DNA from: Candidatus Latescibacterota bacterium
GTDB taxonomy: Bacteria > Latescibacterota > UBA2968
DNA: 64,000 bases
NCBI GenBank assembly: GCA_022821275.1
Contig: JAJEDY010000059.1
Coordinates: 124,001-188,000, forward strand
Direction of reading: 5' to 3'
Shown here in pieces: positions 1 through 8,509 of this stretch; the stretch's first letter is position 1, and every line of letters starts with the position of its first letter. Both the position numbers and the translations under genes were made by a program. The notes beneath the pieces are model-generated. The model saw nothing but the letters and a program-made list of their open reading frames with translations, searched no databases and had not been told where the DNA came from.

Positions 1-312
1 TTCGGTCCCCTCCACAAGGCAGTATTGGATGCCTTGACCGATTGCATCATTCAAGGGGGTATCCAATTTTTTGGCTTCCAGCATGATTACGGATTTGCCA
101 TTTTTACATAGCGCATAATCTACTCGACCACTGCCCGAACTATACTCAGGCACAACCATATTCGGATCTTCGGTATCCCACCCCAGTTCTCGCAGGAGGG
201 GGTCAATCAGCGCGTAGCGGGTCAATGCTTCGCTTTGTCTGAGCGCATCGCCATGGCGGTCAATTCGCTTTCGGAGCTTTTCTATTAGTGTCAGAAGGTT
301 TTCCAGTGGCAT
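1..312 (-). CDS. HsdR N-terminal-like PD-(D/E)xK protein, C-terminus cut by window edge
   Basis: Read on the minus strand from an ATG at 312, this frame stays open for 104 codons to the window edge. The visible part has the pattern of the type I restriction enzyme HsdR N-terminal domain: a helical start, then PEY (Glu56), RVDYAL (Asp65) and IMLEAKK (Glu79-Ala-Lys81), which together resemble the PD-(D/E)xK nuclease core. Many stand-alone bacterial proteins carry this domain without the HsdR helicase, so the full-length architecture cannot be decided here. No modification or specificity subunit is visible. It is transcribed divergently from the DUF2442 gene. Family-level confidence is fair; a role in restriction is only one possibility. 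Confidence 0.6.
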   Translation of the reverse strand, partial: MPLENLLTLIEKLRKRIDRHGDALRQSEALTRYALIDPLLRELGWDTEDPNMVVPEYSSGSGRVDYALCKNGKSVIMLEAKKLDTPLNDAIGQGIQYCLVEGTE

Positions 313-430
313 AACAGACCTTTCTCAATACTTTGAACGGGTTATAGCTTATGTCTCAGATATTACTTTTCGCCAATTGACATTACACAAGAATTGCGTT
401 ATAAAACTACAAAAATCTGGAGTAAATCAA

Positions 431-715
431 ATGCCCACTTATCCAAAAGTAAAATCTGTTACTGCTCTCCCAAACCTGAAGCTCAGAGTAACTTTTGTCT
501 CTGGCAAAGTAAAAATATACAACTGTGCGCCGCTTATCACAGAAGACGCATTCCGTCCGTTAAAGGACGAAGCGTTCTTCAAAAACGTGCGCGTAGATGC
601 AGCCGGTTATGGCATTAGTTGGAATGACTATGTCGATCTCAGTGAATCAGAACTCTGGGTTAATGGGACCGCCGTCAGTGACATCGCAGCCCATATAGAT
701 GAACGTCATGTGTGA
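431..715 (+). CDS. DUF2442 domain protein
   Basis: Small 94-residue protein. The sequence begins PKVKSVTALPNLKLRVTF and continues with G-K-V-K-I-Y-N, PL, a run of acidic/aromatic residues and GYGISW-N-D-Y-VDLS-E-LW, which is the layout of DUF2442. Family members are often next to toxin-antitoxin or DUF4160 genes, but their molecular function is not established. A TTG start at 377 would add 18 residues; I chose the ATG at 431 because GGAG lies 8 bases upstream and because the family normally starts right before this strand. It stands alone, divergent from the restriction-like gene at the window edge. Confidence 0.65.
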   Translation: MPTYPKVKSVTALPNLKLRVTFVSGKVKIYNCAPLITEDAFRPLKDEAFFKNVRVDAAGYGISWNDYVDLSESELWVNGTAVSDIAAHIDERHV

Positions 716-741
716 CTTCAAGATCAGAGGTCAAATGAGCA

Positions 742-846
742 CTGTCATTCTGAGCGGAGCACAGCGGAGTCGAAGAATCTGCTGCCTCAACAGTGTGTAT
801 GGGTAACAGATGCTTCGTCAGCCTATCGGCTTCCTCAGCATGACAG
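742..846. repeat. 105 bp imperfect palindromic (MITE-like) repeat
   Basis: The ends are 13 bp inverted repeats with one mismatch: CTGTCATTCTGAG at 742-754 and CTCAGCATGACAG at 834-846. Inside them a second pair, CGAAGAATCTG (771-781) and CAGATGCTTCG (808-818), is also inverted with one mismatch. The whole element could therefore fold into one long hairpin. It encodes nothing. Only one copy occurs in this window, so mobility is inferred from structure. Confidence 0.6.
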
Positions 847-1041
847 GGTGTAGTAGCACATTTATTTTTAAGTCACACATCACGTATAGATGATTAAGAG
901 CCTACAACTTGACCGCTCAATATAACACGGAACACACGGAGATTCAAGGATGAGATTGGATATGGAAAACTTCTAAAATTGAAGTACTAATTACGAACTG
1001 CGTCTATCTCTCCAAATTGTCACCGAACCGCAACACAATTT
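847..1041. other. Intergenic stretch, no gene seen
   Basis: Together with the palindromic repeat, this fills the 400 bp between the DUF2442 gene and ogt. It is rather AT-rich, and I found no ORF with a ribosome binding site and no RNA gene. Confidence 0.5.
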
Positions 1042-1083
1042 AACGGGACGCATGTTCTTTTGAGCACACGTCCCGTTTTTTTG
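1042..1083 (+). terminator. Rho-independent terminator-like hairpin
   Basis: A perfect 9 bp stem, AACGGGACG (1042-1050) with CGTCCCGTT (1069-1077), is followed by a T run from 1076 to 1082. The loop of about 18 bases is long. No gene ends close upstream, so it may insulate ogt from read-through. Confidence 0.55.
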
Positions 1084-1089
1084 TATAAT
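1060..1089 (+). promoter_or_regulatory. Candidate sigma-70 promoter for ogt
   Basis: TTGAGC at 1060-1065, an 18-base spacer and a perfect TATAAT at 1084-1089. The -35 box sits inside the loop of the preceding terminator-like hairpin. A start near 1096 would leave a short leader with GGAGG at 1109-1113 before the GTG at 1119. Confidence 0.45.
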
Positions 1090-1118
1090 AAAGGGAGGGT
1101 TTATTCACGGAGGTCACT

Positions 1119-1649
1119 GTGTTAGATTTACAAATCTTAGAGCAATTGCCGCGAGAGACCGTATGGGAAGATGTAGCAAGCCCACTGGGACCGTTGACCG
1201 TATTGGTCTCAGATGATGGCGTACATGCGATTGCATTTGAAGGTACTCAAACGGAACATGGGAAGACAAATTTGCCGCGCGCGGTAAATCATCCAATCAT
1301 AGATGCAACGATCAAACAACTCGCGATGTATTTTGCGGGGACGCTGAAAACTTTCGATTTGCTACTGGACCTGCGCGGAACAAATTTTCAGAAGCGCGTG
1401 TGGAACTTATTGCTGGAGATACCTTTTGGAGAGACGCGAACCTATGGCGACATCGCCCACACATTGGACAATGCAGGCGCGTCGCAAGCCGTGGGTGCGG
1501 CCAATGGGAAAAATCCCGTGGCAATAGTGGTACCCTGTCACCGCGTGATCGGCGCGTCTGGCCATCTAACGGGATATGCAGGCGGGATGGAGAAGAAAAA
1601 ATTTCTACTGGCGCATGAAGGTATAATTCAACCAACGTTGTTTGGATGA
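1119..1649 (+). CDS. ogt: Methylated-DNA--[protein]-cysteine S-methyltransferase
   Basis: Suicide DNA-repair protein that moves the alkyl group from O6-alkylguanine or O4-alkylthymine to its own cysteine. At 176 residues it has the usual Ogt/MGMT length. The active-site motif IVVPCHRVIG places the acceptor at Cys140, and the winged-helix DNA-binding part is visible as RVWNLLLEIPFGETRTYGDIA (residues ~93-113). The Asn-Gly of GAANGKNP and the YAGG after the active site are also family-typical. The start is GTG with GGAGG six bases upstream. It appears monocistronic, with its own promoter and a short gap before the oxidoreductase. There is no Ada-type N-terminal domain. Confidence 0.93.
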   Translation: MLDLQILEQLPRETVWEDVASPLGPLTVLVSDDGVHAIAFEGTQTEHGKTNLPRAVNHPIIDATIKQLAMYFAGTLKTFDLLLDLRGTNFQKRVWNLLLEIPFGETRTYGDIAHTLDNAGASQAVGAANGKNPVAIVVPCHRVIGASGHLTGYAGGMEKKKFLLAHEGIIQPTLFG

Positions 1650-1679
1650 TATCTGATAACTTTTTTAAAGGAGTTTAAA

Positions 1680-2876
1680 ATGGCTGCAGGACATAAATTG
1701 ACCATGTTGGGAACCGGACTGATCGGAATGTTTTACACCATGGCCTTGCACAGACATCGGGGAATTGATCGCGTACAGGTCGTGTATTCGCGGACCGAAG
1801 AACGCGCCAGGACATTTGCGGAAGAATGGGACATACCAAAATGGACAACAGATCTCAAAGCCGCAATTGAAGACGAAGAAACCGACGGCGTGGTAATCGG
1901 CTTACCCAACGACCTGCACCTCGAAGCCGCAACACTCGCGGCACAGGCGGGCAAAGCCGTATTGTGTACCAAACCCCTCGGACGCACCGCTGATGAAGCC
2001 CGGCAAATTCTGAATGCAGTGGAAAAAGCGGGCGTATTTGGCGGATATTTAGAAGACCTGGTATATCCCCCAAAAACCTTAAAAGCCCTCGAATCCGTGA
2101 AAAACGGCGCATTGGGCCGCATCTTGTGGGTGCGATCGCGCGAAACACATCCCGGTCCTCACAGCGATTGGTTCTGGGACATAGACAAAGCAGGTGGTGG
2201 CGCAATCGTCGATATGGGCTGTCACTGCATCGAAATTATTCGCAACTTCATCGGCAAAGGCATTCGCCCGGTCGAAGCGATGTGCTGGTCTGACACACTC
2301 GTACATCCAGTCGAAGCAGAGGATCACGGGATCGGACTGATCAAATTTGAAAATGGATCCATGGGACAATTTGAAGTCGGATGGGCATTTCGCGGCGGCA
2401 TGGACCTGCGAGACGAGGTCGCAGGTACAGAAGGAACCATCTGGCTCAACCACTGGTTGCGAACGGGATTTGACATGTTCACGGCTGTGGGACAAGGGGG
2501 CTATGTGGCAGAAAAAGCCGAAGGCGATACGGGATGGCTCTTCCCCGTGGGTGACGAAGTCGCCGAATTGGGCTATTCAGACATGTTCGTAGATATGTTC
2601 AATGCCTGGGATGAAGGACGCGAACCAATGGAAACACTGTACGACGGCTATGTCGTCAATACTATTATAGATGCGTGTTACAAATCGGCAAAAACAAAAC
2701 AGTGGGAACCGATAGAAATGGAATGGCGCGGCGGTGAAGTGGACCGAGAAACCGCATCGACAGAAACAGAAACGCGGTTTGCCACCCTGAAAACAGAGCG
2801 CATGCCCGATGGACGCCTGAAACGCATTGTGAAAGACATAGAAACGGGTGAGATCAGCGAGCGGATTGAAGAATGA
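1680..2876 (+). CDS. Gfo/Idh/MocA family NAD(P)-dependent oxidoreductase
   Basis: A 398-residue dehydrogenase of the glucose-fructose oxidoreductase / inositol dehydrogenase family. The N-terminal Rossmann fold shows the dinucleotide loop GTGLIG (residues ~11-16), followed by [19 protein letters not shown] and the [11 protein letters not shown] segment that corresponds to the family's catalytic-lysine EKP motif. The C-terminal half ([19 protein letters not shown]) is the alpha/beta substrate domain with the usual D-x-G-x-H signature. Substrates in this family are sugars, inositols or their acids and cannot be told from sequence. RBS AAAGGAG precedes the ATG. Its stop overlaps the start of the next phosphatase gene by 4 bp, so the two are probably translationally coupled. 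Confidence 0.88.
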   Translation: MAAGHKLTMLGTGLIGMFYTMALHRHRGIDRVQVVYSRTEERARTFAEEWDIPKWTTDLKAAIEDEETDGVVIGLPNDLHLEAATLAAQAGKAVLCTKPLGRTADEARQILNAVEKAGVFGGYLEDLVYPPKTLKALESVKNGALGRILWVRSRETHPGPHSDWFWDIDKAGGGAIVDMGCHCIEIIRNFIGKGIRPVEAMCWSDTLVHPVEAEDHGIGLIKFENGSMGQFEVGWAFRGGMDLRDEVAGTEGTIWLNHWLRTGFDMFTAVGQGGYVAEKAEGDTGWLFPVGDEVAELGYSDMFVDMFNAWDEGREPMETLYDGYVVNTIIDACYKSAKTKQWEPIEMEWRGGEVDRETASTETETRFATLKTERMPDGRLKRIVKDIETGEISERIEE

Positions 2877-3700
2877 CTATGGACCATGTATTAATTGCTG
2901 ATCAGGTCGCCCTGCAGGACAAAATCGCGCAATTGAAAAACCAGACGAAAAACGAGCAACTGTGTGTGGTCAGCGATTGGGACCGCACATTGACAAAAGC
3001 GCGAACAGAAGATGGGCAAGATGCGACATCCTATTCGGCAATTGCACACGGAGCCTATTTGGGAGAGGCATATCGCGTTGAAATGGATCGCCTGTACGCG
3101 CGGTATCGCCCCATTGAAATATCGCAGACAATCTCGCACCGCGAAAAACAAAAAGCCATGCGCGACTGGTGGATGACGGCACTTGCGATGATGCAGAAAT
3201 ATGGACTTACCGAGGAGGTAATAGAAGACATTGCCATTCGAGATTTCATGCGCTTACGCGATGGTTCCATCGATCTTTTTAAAATATTGGCAGACAGAGA
3301 GATACCCCTGTTAATTTTATCCGCAGGCATTGGCAACGTAATTGCGAAATATTTAAAAGTCAGAGCATTACTCACTTCAAATGTGGCAATAACCGCAAAC
3401 AAATTGATATTTGAACACGGCGCTGTGGCGAGATTTTGCAAGCCGGTAATCCACAGCTTTAACAAAGCGCGTCATGCAATTACCCCACAGGGCTGCGTCC
3501 TGCTTATAGGAGACACCATAGAAGATGCGCAGATGGTAAACGACGCCCAGGCGAACTGTATCATTCGCGTCGGCTTTTTAAACGAATCGGTCGAAGAAAA
3601 TAGTGCTACATATCTACGCGCTTACGATGTTGTAATCTGCAACGACGCATCTATGGCACCTGTGATTGAATTGCTGAGGAAATTCCTTGACACCTTATGA
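2873..3700 (+). CDS. HAD phosphatase, UMPH-1 (pyrimidine 5'-nucleotidase) type
   Basis: A 275-residue HAD-superfamily hydrolase. Motif I is [10 protein letters not shown], with nucleophile Asp35 and acid/base Asp37. Motif II is the Ser of [10 protein letters not shown], and motif IV is [12 protein letters not shown] with its acidic metal ligands. The long helical cap between motifs I and II and the SAGIGNVI sequence resemble UMPH-1/cytosolic 5'-nucleotidase III, known mostly from eukaryotes and scattered bacteria. Nucleotide or sugar phosphate could be the substrate. It starts ATGACTATGG, overlapping the upstream oxidoreductase stop; a second ATG at 2879 is an alternative. Its end overlaps the uppP start. 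Confidence 0.75.
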   Translation: MTMDHVLIADQVALQDKIAQLKNQTKNEQLCVVSDWDRTLTKARTEDGQDATSYSAIAHGAYLGEAYRVEMDRLYARYRPIEISQTISHREKQKAMRDWWMTALAMMQKYGLTEEVIEDIAIRDFMRLRDGSIDLFKILADREIPLLILSAGIGNVIAKYLKVRALLTSNVAITANKLIFEHGAVARFCKPVIHSFNKARHAITPQGCVLLIGDTIEDAQMVNDAQANCIIRVGFLNESVEENSATYLRAYDVVICNDASMAPVIELLRKFLDTL

Positions 3701-4466
3701 AGCCATACTCCTGGGCCTATTGCAAGGGCTGACCGAATTTTTGCCCGTAAGCAGTTCGGGACATCTCGCATTGGGAAAAGCGGTATGGGGTATTCAAACC
3801 GGTAATATAACCTTTGAAGTAATCGTACACTTTGGGACATTACTGGCTATAGTGACCGCATTGCGAGCGCGAATTACCAACTTAGTCATCGGATGTTTGC
3901 GACGCGATAGCGCATCCTGGCACACAATCTACCTGTTGGTCATAGGATCCATCCCCGCTGGCGTCGTGGGAATCTTGTTCAAAGACATACTCAAAGAGGC
4001 TTTCGCCAGCCCAATCGCCGTATGCGGATTCTTGATCGCGACCGGCTGTATTTTGTGGAGCACGCGGTTTGCACGCGCAAACCGCGTGAAAATCACATTT
4101 TTAGACGCCATTTTAATCGGCTTTGCCCAGGCACTCGCCGTATTGCCAGGCATTTCCAGATCGGGATCAACCATTGGCATGGGGCTGTGGCGCGGAATAG
4201 ACGGCCGCGAAGCCGCAACATTTTCTTTTTTATTATCCATCCCCATTATTTTCGGCGCAACTGCATTAGAAGTTGGCGACCTGATCGCCCACCCCCCACA
4301 AATGAACGCGCTATGGCCTCTGCTGATCGGTGCTATTGTGGCTTATATATCCGGCGTATTTGCCATTCGATGGCTCCTGGGAGTGCTCGGCAGTGGGCGT
4401 TTTGCGCAATTTGCCTATTATTGTTGGCTCATCGGCCTGATAGGCATCGCGTATTTTGGAAAGTGA
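3687..4466 (+). CDS. uppP: Undecaprenyl-diphosphatase
   Basis: Integral membrane phosphatase that recycles C55-PP to C55-P for peptidoglycan and other envelope polymers (BacA/UppP). At 259 residues it is of normal length and consists of hydrophobic helices. Both signatures are present: EFLPVSSSGHLALG near the N-terminus (catalytic Glu and Ser-rich loop) and PGISRSGSTIGMGLWRG (residues ~154-170) with the conserved Arg. The start is TTG at 3687, supported by GAGGA seven bases upstream and by the family's usual N-terminus; it overlaps the phosphatase gene by 14 bp. It is the third gene of an oxidoreductase-HAD-uppP run. Confidence 0.92.
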   Translation: MTPYEAILLGLLQGLTEFLPVSSSGHLALGKAVWGIQTGNITFEVIVHFGTLLAIVTALRARITNLVIGCLRRDSASWHTIYLLVIGSIPAGVVGILFKDILKEAFASPIAVCGFLIATGCILWSTRFARANRVKITFLDAILIGFAQALAVLPGISRSGSTIGMGLWRGIDGREAATFSFLLSIPIIFGATALEVGDLIAHPPQMNALWPLLIGAIVAYISGVFAIRWLLGVLGSGRFAQFAYYCWLIGLIGIAYFGK

Positions 4467-4473
4467 ATACTCC

Positions 4474-4854
4474 ATGAGATGGCTGACCGTGTGCCTTTTG
4501 CTCGGCTGTGGCGGCGTTCCCATATCGCCCGAGAACGAGCTTCTTTCGGATTTTATGTCCATTGCCAACGTAAACCGCGATCCAATCCACAATGCAGCAG
4601 GTGATATTGTAGGCGTCAATATCCTGGCCGATGTCGTCAACACGGGACCCGTACCAATTATCAGCCCATTTATCATGACCTGGAAATTGCGGACCGCTGA
4701 CAGCGCAGAAATAGCCCGTACAACCCAGCGGTTTTCCAGATTTGAGGCGGGACAAGTACAGAAAGTCGCATTGACCATGGCATTTGCTCCGCGTTCGAGT
4801 CTATCGGACGTACAGAATGTCGTAACATTTGATTTTGAGGAAAGCAGTCAATAG
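4474..4854 (+). CDS. Small putative lipoprotein
   Basis: A 126-residue protein from the ATG at 4474. The N-terminus MRWLTVCLLLGCGG is a very short signal sequence ending in a lipobox (LLGC), so Cys12 would be lipidated. The rest is beta-rich: NILADVVNTGPVPIIS, then W-K-L-R and a C-terminal FDFEESSQ. This is reminiscent of FxLYD/CARDB-like beta-sandwich domains, but the resemblance is weak and I assign no family. A TTG at 4456 inside the uppP 3' end is less likely. GGAAAG lies about ten bases before the ATG. It is followed by another lipoprotein of similar size. Confidence 0.6.
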   Translation: MRWLTVCLLLGCGGVPISPENELLSDFMSIANVNRDPIHNAAGDIVGVNILADVVNTGPVPIISPFIMTWKLRTADSAEIARTTQRFSRFEAGQVQKVALTMAFAPRSSLSDVQNVVTFDFEESSQ

Positions 4855-4937
4855 TCAGCAAGTCAGTTGCCCGATACAGTTTTGGCGTGTATATTGTTGC
4901 GTCAAACGCGCCGTATCACACCACAGAGGACACTGCG

Positions 4938-5396
4938 ATGAAATACATCATTAGTTTTTTATCCATCTTTTTTTTATGCGGATGTTCTAAAGACGACTCT
5001 GCCGGGTCGCGTACTTTTACACCCGAGGATTTAACCGTTTTGAGCCTGACCTCCATCGTGGGCGAGGCTGTGCCTATGCCTTTGGGCGATACTGGTTCGC
5101 CGGCAAGTCTAAACACGATCAGCATAAGTGGGACGGTTGACAGCCAATCGGGCCTGGAACTCACGGGTCTTAAAGTGAGCGTGCGTGTATTGGGTGCAAA
5201 CGGCACGCCATTGGGAATAAGCGAAGCTGTATGTACACCCTCTGAAATAGCTCCCGGAGCGTCGTGTACTTTTTCAATAACTGTTGTATTGGAGGGTGCG
5301 GATTACAAAACGAGTCATTCAATTGAGATTACGCCAAGTTGCGATCAGGGAACTGGCACCCTGCGATTAGTACCTGTGACCTGGCCTGATTCATAG
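4938..5396 (+). CDS. Small putative lipoprotein
   Basis: A 152-residue exported protein. MKYIISFLSIFFLCGCSKD is a clean lipoprotein signal peptide, with lipobox LCGC and Cys16 as the lipidated residue. The mature part is beta-rich with SISGTVDSQSGLELTGLKVSV and two cysteine-bearing segments (VCTPSE, SCTFSI) plus PSCDQG, the general look of an immunoglobulin-like or FxLYD domain. I chose the ATG at 4938 because GAGGA sits seven bases upstream and the signal peptide begins there; an upstream frame from 4887 would bury it. It follows another lipoprotein gene and shares its likely envelope location. Function unknown. Confidence 0.6.
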   Translation: MKYIISFLSIFFLCGCSKDDSAGSRTFTPEDLTVLSLTSIVGEAVPMPLGDTGSPASLNTISISGTVDSQSGLELTGLKVSVRVLGANGTPLGISEAVCTPSEIAPGASCTFSITVVLEGADYKTSHSIEITPSCDQGTGTLRLVPVTWPDS

Positions 5397-5410
5397 AAAG
5401 GAGTATTATT

Positions 5411-6406
5411 GTGGCAGAAGTGATTTTATCGGGTTTTGCTGACGAAGGACCAGAGAGCAAGCGCGCCGAAGAGCAATTTACCATGATGCGCGCGCTCGGC
5501 TTGTCTTATTACACAATCCGGTTTATCGACGTAGGTAATGGGGTAAAAAACGCAATGGAATTGACCGCGCAGGAGATCGAACAACTCCAAAAATTGCACG
5601 GTGAATTTGGTATTTCGGTATCGAGCATTGGTTCCCCGCTTGGAAAAGTGAAATTGCTGGACGTGGATGACGGGACCGACAATCGCTATGTGCCGTTTAA
5701 GGAGTATTTGGAGACAGATGTCAAACGCGCCATCGAACTCGCCCATGCATTTGACACAAAACTCATTCGCGGATTTAGCTATTACCACCCACATGGGACC
5801 GATCCCTGGCCGCATCTGAATCAAGCGGCAGATCAACTCTCAGAAATTGTGGCCCTGTGTGCGAGCGAAAGTCTGATCTACGGCTCTGAAGTGGAATCGC
5901 ATTTAATCGGTGGAGATGGCGAAACACTGATTGCACTGCACGAAAAGATCGACAGTCCCAATACCTGTATCATCATGGATGTGGGCAATCTGGAAAGCAT
6001 GGGACACAGCCCGGACAGCGTCTTTGCCGAATACGAAAAAACAAAGCCCGGATTGGGATGGATCCACATCAAAGGATTTAACGCACCGGCCAATCAGCCG
6101 ATGCTGGATCGCGCAACAAAAAGAGGGTTGACGCGGTTTATCCCCGTTGATCAAGGCGATGCCGGACATGAAATGGTCCTGCGAGACTTTAAGACCCTCG
6201 TGCCGCGCCTGCAAAGCCAGTTTCAGGAACTGGGTGTGCCGGGTGTGTTTATCGATCTGGAACCGCACGTAAAAGGCGGTGGACAATTTGGTGGCTTTAG
6301 CGGTATTGATGGCTTTGGCGTGGCATTCCGCGCCCTGTGCAATTTGCTGGACTATCTGGGATATGAATATCACCTGACGGGTTACGAAGATTTAACTATG
6401 CCGTAA
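5411..6406 (+). CDS. Sugar phosphate isomerase/epimerase family protein (TIM barrel)
   Basis: A 331-residue protein of the xylose isomerase-like TIM barrel (AP endonuclease 2) superfamily. Typical strand-end segments are visible: LSYYTIRFID at the first strand, VSSIGSPLGK, KLIRGFSYY, IYGSEVESH, CIIMDVGN and LGWIHIKGF. The Glu, Asp and His residues in the last three are the usual metal ligands. The start is GTG with AAAGGAG ten bases before it. It is followed with a 13 bp gap by a Gfo/Idh/MocA oxidoreductase, a common pairing in inositol or unusual-sugar catabolism, so it probably supplies or consumes that enzyme's product. The substrate cannot be named. Confidence 0.82.
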   Translation: MAEVILSGFADEGPESKRAEEQFTMMRALGLSYYTIRFIDVGNGVKNAMELTAQEIEQLQKLHGEFGISVSSIGSPLGKVKLLDVDDGTDNRYVPFKEYLETDVKRAIELAHAFDTKLIRGFSYYHPHGTDPWPHLNQAADQLSEIVALCASESLIYGSEVESHLIGGDGETLIALHEKIDSPNTCIIMDVGNLESMGHSPDSVFAEYEKTKPGLGWIHIKGFNAPANQPMLDRATKRGLTRFIPVDQGDAGHEMVLRDFKTLVPRLQSQFQELGVPGVFIDLEPHVKGGGQFGGFSGIDGFGVAFRALCNLLDYLGYEYHLTGYEDLTMP

Positions 6407-6419
6407 AATGGAGGTTGTA

Positions 6420-7469
6420 ATGGCAGATAACATTCGCATTGGTATTATTGGTGCGGGCGGTATTTTTCGCACCCGCCACTTTCCGGGATTGGCTCCAATT
6501 GACGATGCCGAGGTCGTGGCAATTTGCAACCGCAGTGAAGAGAGTGGCGGCAAAATCGCCGCTGAATTTGGCTTAAACCCCGACCTGATGACCGATCCCT
6601 ACGCGCTCATTGCGCGAGATGACATCGATGCCGTGATGATTGGCACCTGGCCCTACAAACACTGTGAGTTTGTGCTCGAATCGCTCAATGCTGGCAAACA
6701 TGCATTTGTGCAGGCGCGCATGGCAATGAATTTGCGCGAGGCAAAAATCATGTATGCCGCAGCAATGGAATCAGAACTCGCGCACCAGATATGCCAGCCA
6801 CCGCACGCATTAAAAGGCGACTGGTTCATACAGCGGTTGATCGCCGAAGGATATGTTGGCGATATTCGCAATATCGTCATCCGCTCAATGACGCCTGGGG
6901 GCATTGATCCCAATACCCCGCTACACTGGCGTCAAATCGGTCGCTTCTCCGGGTTAAATACCATGAGCGTGGGCATGCTGGTAGAATTTGTACACCGCTG
7001 GTGCGGCTACACAAAATCCGTATCTGCACACGCAGAAACATACGTCACCGAGCGCGCCACAGAGGACGGCATGGGACCAGTAGATCGTCCAGATACGGTC
7101 AATATCCTGGCGCAAATGGAAAGCGGCGCGACTGCGGTCTATCTCTTCTCCGGCACCGCGCATCACGCGCCGGGTGAAAGCATCGAAATTTACGGCACGG
7201 ACGGCACACTCATCTACGAAACCTCACCCGTTTTGGACGAGCAGCGGATATTGGGCGCAAAGTCCGGTGATGGCGCATTGCAGGAATTGGAGGTCCCCGC
7301 ATCCGACATGCGCGAATGGACAGTTGAAGCGGATTTCATCGACATGATCAAAACCGGCAAACCCGCCGAATCGACCTTCTATCAGGGCGTGAAATACATG
7401 GAATTCACCGAAGCGGTATTCCGCTCTGTCGAACGCGGCGCAACGGTTCACTTGCCCATTGTTGATTGA
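6420..7469 (+). CDS. Gfo/Idh/MocA family oxidoreductase (paralogue of the 22.6 kb gene)
   Basis: A 349-residue dehydrogenase. The N-terminal Rossmann motif is GIIGAGGIF, and AICNRSEES follows at the cofactor-ribose strand. Where most relatives have EKP, this one reads FVQARMAMNLREAK, so the usual catalytic Lys is not at the standard place. I start at ATG 6420 rather than 6408 because GGAGGT lies just before it and because the paralogue at 22633-23670 begins at the same residue. The two proteins are strikingly alike from end to end (GAGGIFR-RHFPGLA, DDIDAVMIGTWPYKHCEFVL, KYMEFTEAV). It is probably co-transcribed with the preceding isomerase and the following hydrolase gene. Confidence 0.85.
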   Translation: MADNIRIGIIGAGGIFRTRHFPGLAPIDDAEVVAICNRSEESGGKIAAEFGLNPDLMTDPYALIARDDIDAVMIGTWPYKHCEFVLESLNAGKHAFVQARMAMNLREAKIMYAAAMESELAHQICQPPHALKGDWFIQRLIAEGYVGDIRNIVIRSMTPGGIDPNTPLHWRQIGRFSGLNTMSVGMLVEFVHRWCGYTKSVSAHAETYVTERATEDGMGPVDRPDTVNILAQMESGATAVYLFSGTAHHAPGESIEIYGTDGTLIYETSPVLDEQRILGAKSGDGALQELEVPASDMREWTVEADFIDMIKTGKPAESTFYQGVKYMEFTEAVFRSVERGATVHLPIVD

Positions 7470-7477
7470 GAGGCCGT

Positions 7478-8269
7478 ATGACCACAGACTGGAGCAGGCT
7501 GGAACAAACGGTTGAAGAGTATGAATCTCGTGGCACGATCGGCGTCAGTGTGATTTCTCCTCAGGGAGAGCGTTGGGCCTCACGGGGTAATCATCAGTTT
7601 CCGGCGGCCAGCACAGTTAAAATCCCGATCATGATCGAGATCTACAGAGCTATTGATCGCGGTACACTCGCGCTCGACGACACATATACCGTCCGCTCTG
7701 AGGATAAATCCCCCGGCAGTGGTGTGCTGCGACACATGCATACCGGGCTGCAACTGTCGTTTGGCGATCTTCTCTACCTGATGATGTCCATCAGCGACAA
7801 CACCGCCACCAACATATTGATTGAAGCAGCCGGAATGGATCGCATCAACGCGACAATGCGAGAACTGGGTATGACCGCCTCCTGCCTCGGACGTCCCATG
7901 CGCGGACGCCTCGCGGTTGAAGGGGAACAGGAAAATTGGGCTACACCCAATGACTACACTGCCGTCATCAAGACGATTCTCGACGGCCAGGCCGCATCCC
8001 CCGCCGCCTGTCAGGCCATGCTCACCACTTTAACCCTGCAACAGAATGGTCGCCGCATCGGCCGATATGTGCCGACCTCCGAGACCTATCGCTGGGGTTC
8101 CAAAACCGGCTCGAATCGGGGTGTAATCAATGACGTCGGCTTCATCGAATCTCCATTAGGAACGATGGTGATTGCACTCTACAGTCTAAAACTTGGCGAT
8201 CGCGTCACCGGCGAATGCGCGCTCTCCGAAATTACCAGGACCGCGATGCAAGTGACGGGCATGATATAG
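7478..8269 (+). CDS. Class A beta-lactamase-fold serine hydrolase
   Basis: A 263-residue penicillin-recognising-fold enzyme. The three class A motifs are in order: S45-T-V-K48 (nucleophile and base), SDN at 106-108 and K209-T-G211. The omega loop does not show the canonical ExxLN, so efficient beta-lactam hydrolysis is uncertain. No signal peptide is visible, which also argues against a classical periplasmic beta-lactamase. The start at 7478 is chosen over TTG 7466 because of the GAGAGG upstream. Its last ~206 bp recur at 10203-10408 beyond an inserted cassette. The next related gene, a class C-type hydrolase, lies directly after that second copy, so the two hydrolase genes were probably adjacent originally. 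Confidence 0.82.
   Translation: MTTDWSRLEQTVEEYESRGTIGVSVISPQGERWASRGNHQFPAASTVKIPIMIEIYRAIDRGTLALDDTYTVRSEDKSPGSGVLRHMHTGLQLSFGDLLYLMMSISDNTATNILIEAAGMDRINATMRELGMTASCLGRPMRGRLAVEGEQENWATPNDYTAVIKTILDGQAASPAACQAMLTTLTLQQNGRRIGRYVPTSETYRWGSKTGSNRGVINDVGFIESPLGTMVIALYSLKLGDRVTGECALSEITRTAMQVTGMI
8060..8265 (+). repeat. Direct repeat, left copy (3' end of the serine hydrolase gene)
   Basis: These 206 bp match 10203-10408 with about ten mismatches by my count. Most differences are synonymous; two amino acids change (E to R and L to T). The match starts abruptly and fades a few bases after the stop codon. This copy forms the end of the intact gene. Confidence 0.85.
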
Positions 8270-8304
8270 GTAAGAAGTCAAAGTCCTTTTAGTGGAGATA
8301 AAAA

Positions 8305-8493
8305 ATGCAAGAACGTATTGCCATTGATCCCAGAGTTTGTCACGGACAAGCCTGTATTAAAGGCACCCGTATCCCGGTACCTCTAATCCTGGGGATGTTG
8401 GCCAATGGGGACACTGTCGAGGATCTCCTCGCAGAATATCCTTCGCTGACACAAGAAGATATTTATGCATGTAAGGCGTTGGTCACTTCATAA
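8305..8493 (+). CDS. DUF433 protein (orphan antitoxin-like)
   Basis: A 62-residue protein with the DUF433 core: PRVCHGQACIKGTRIPVPLI, then LANGDTVEDLLAEYPSLTQEDIYACKAL, which is a winged-helix-like DNA-binding fold. Such proteins usually precede a DUF5615 PIN-like toxin, as in the complete pair at 35040-35648. Here the next gene is a UPF0175 protein and no DUF5615 toxin follows, so the antitoxin appears orphaned. GTGGAG lies upstream of the ATG. It is the first gene inside the cassette bounded by the 206 bp direct repeats. Confidence 0.8.
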   Translation: MQERIAIDPRVCHGQACIKGTRIPVPLILGMLANGDTVEDLLAEYPSLTQEDIYACKALVTS

Positions 8494-8509
8494 ACAAAGG
8501 GCATACAAT

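Noticed and set aside
7478-8269. Calling the class A-type hydrolase an antibiotic-resistance beta-lactamase
   Set aside because: No signal peptide and no clear ExxLN omega-loop motif; the fold is clear but resistance is not supported.
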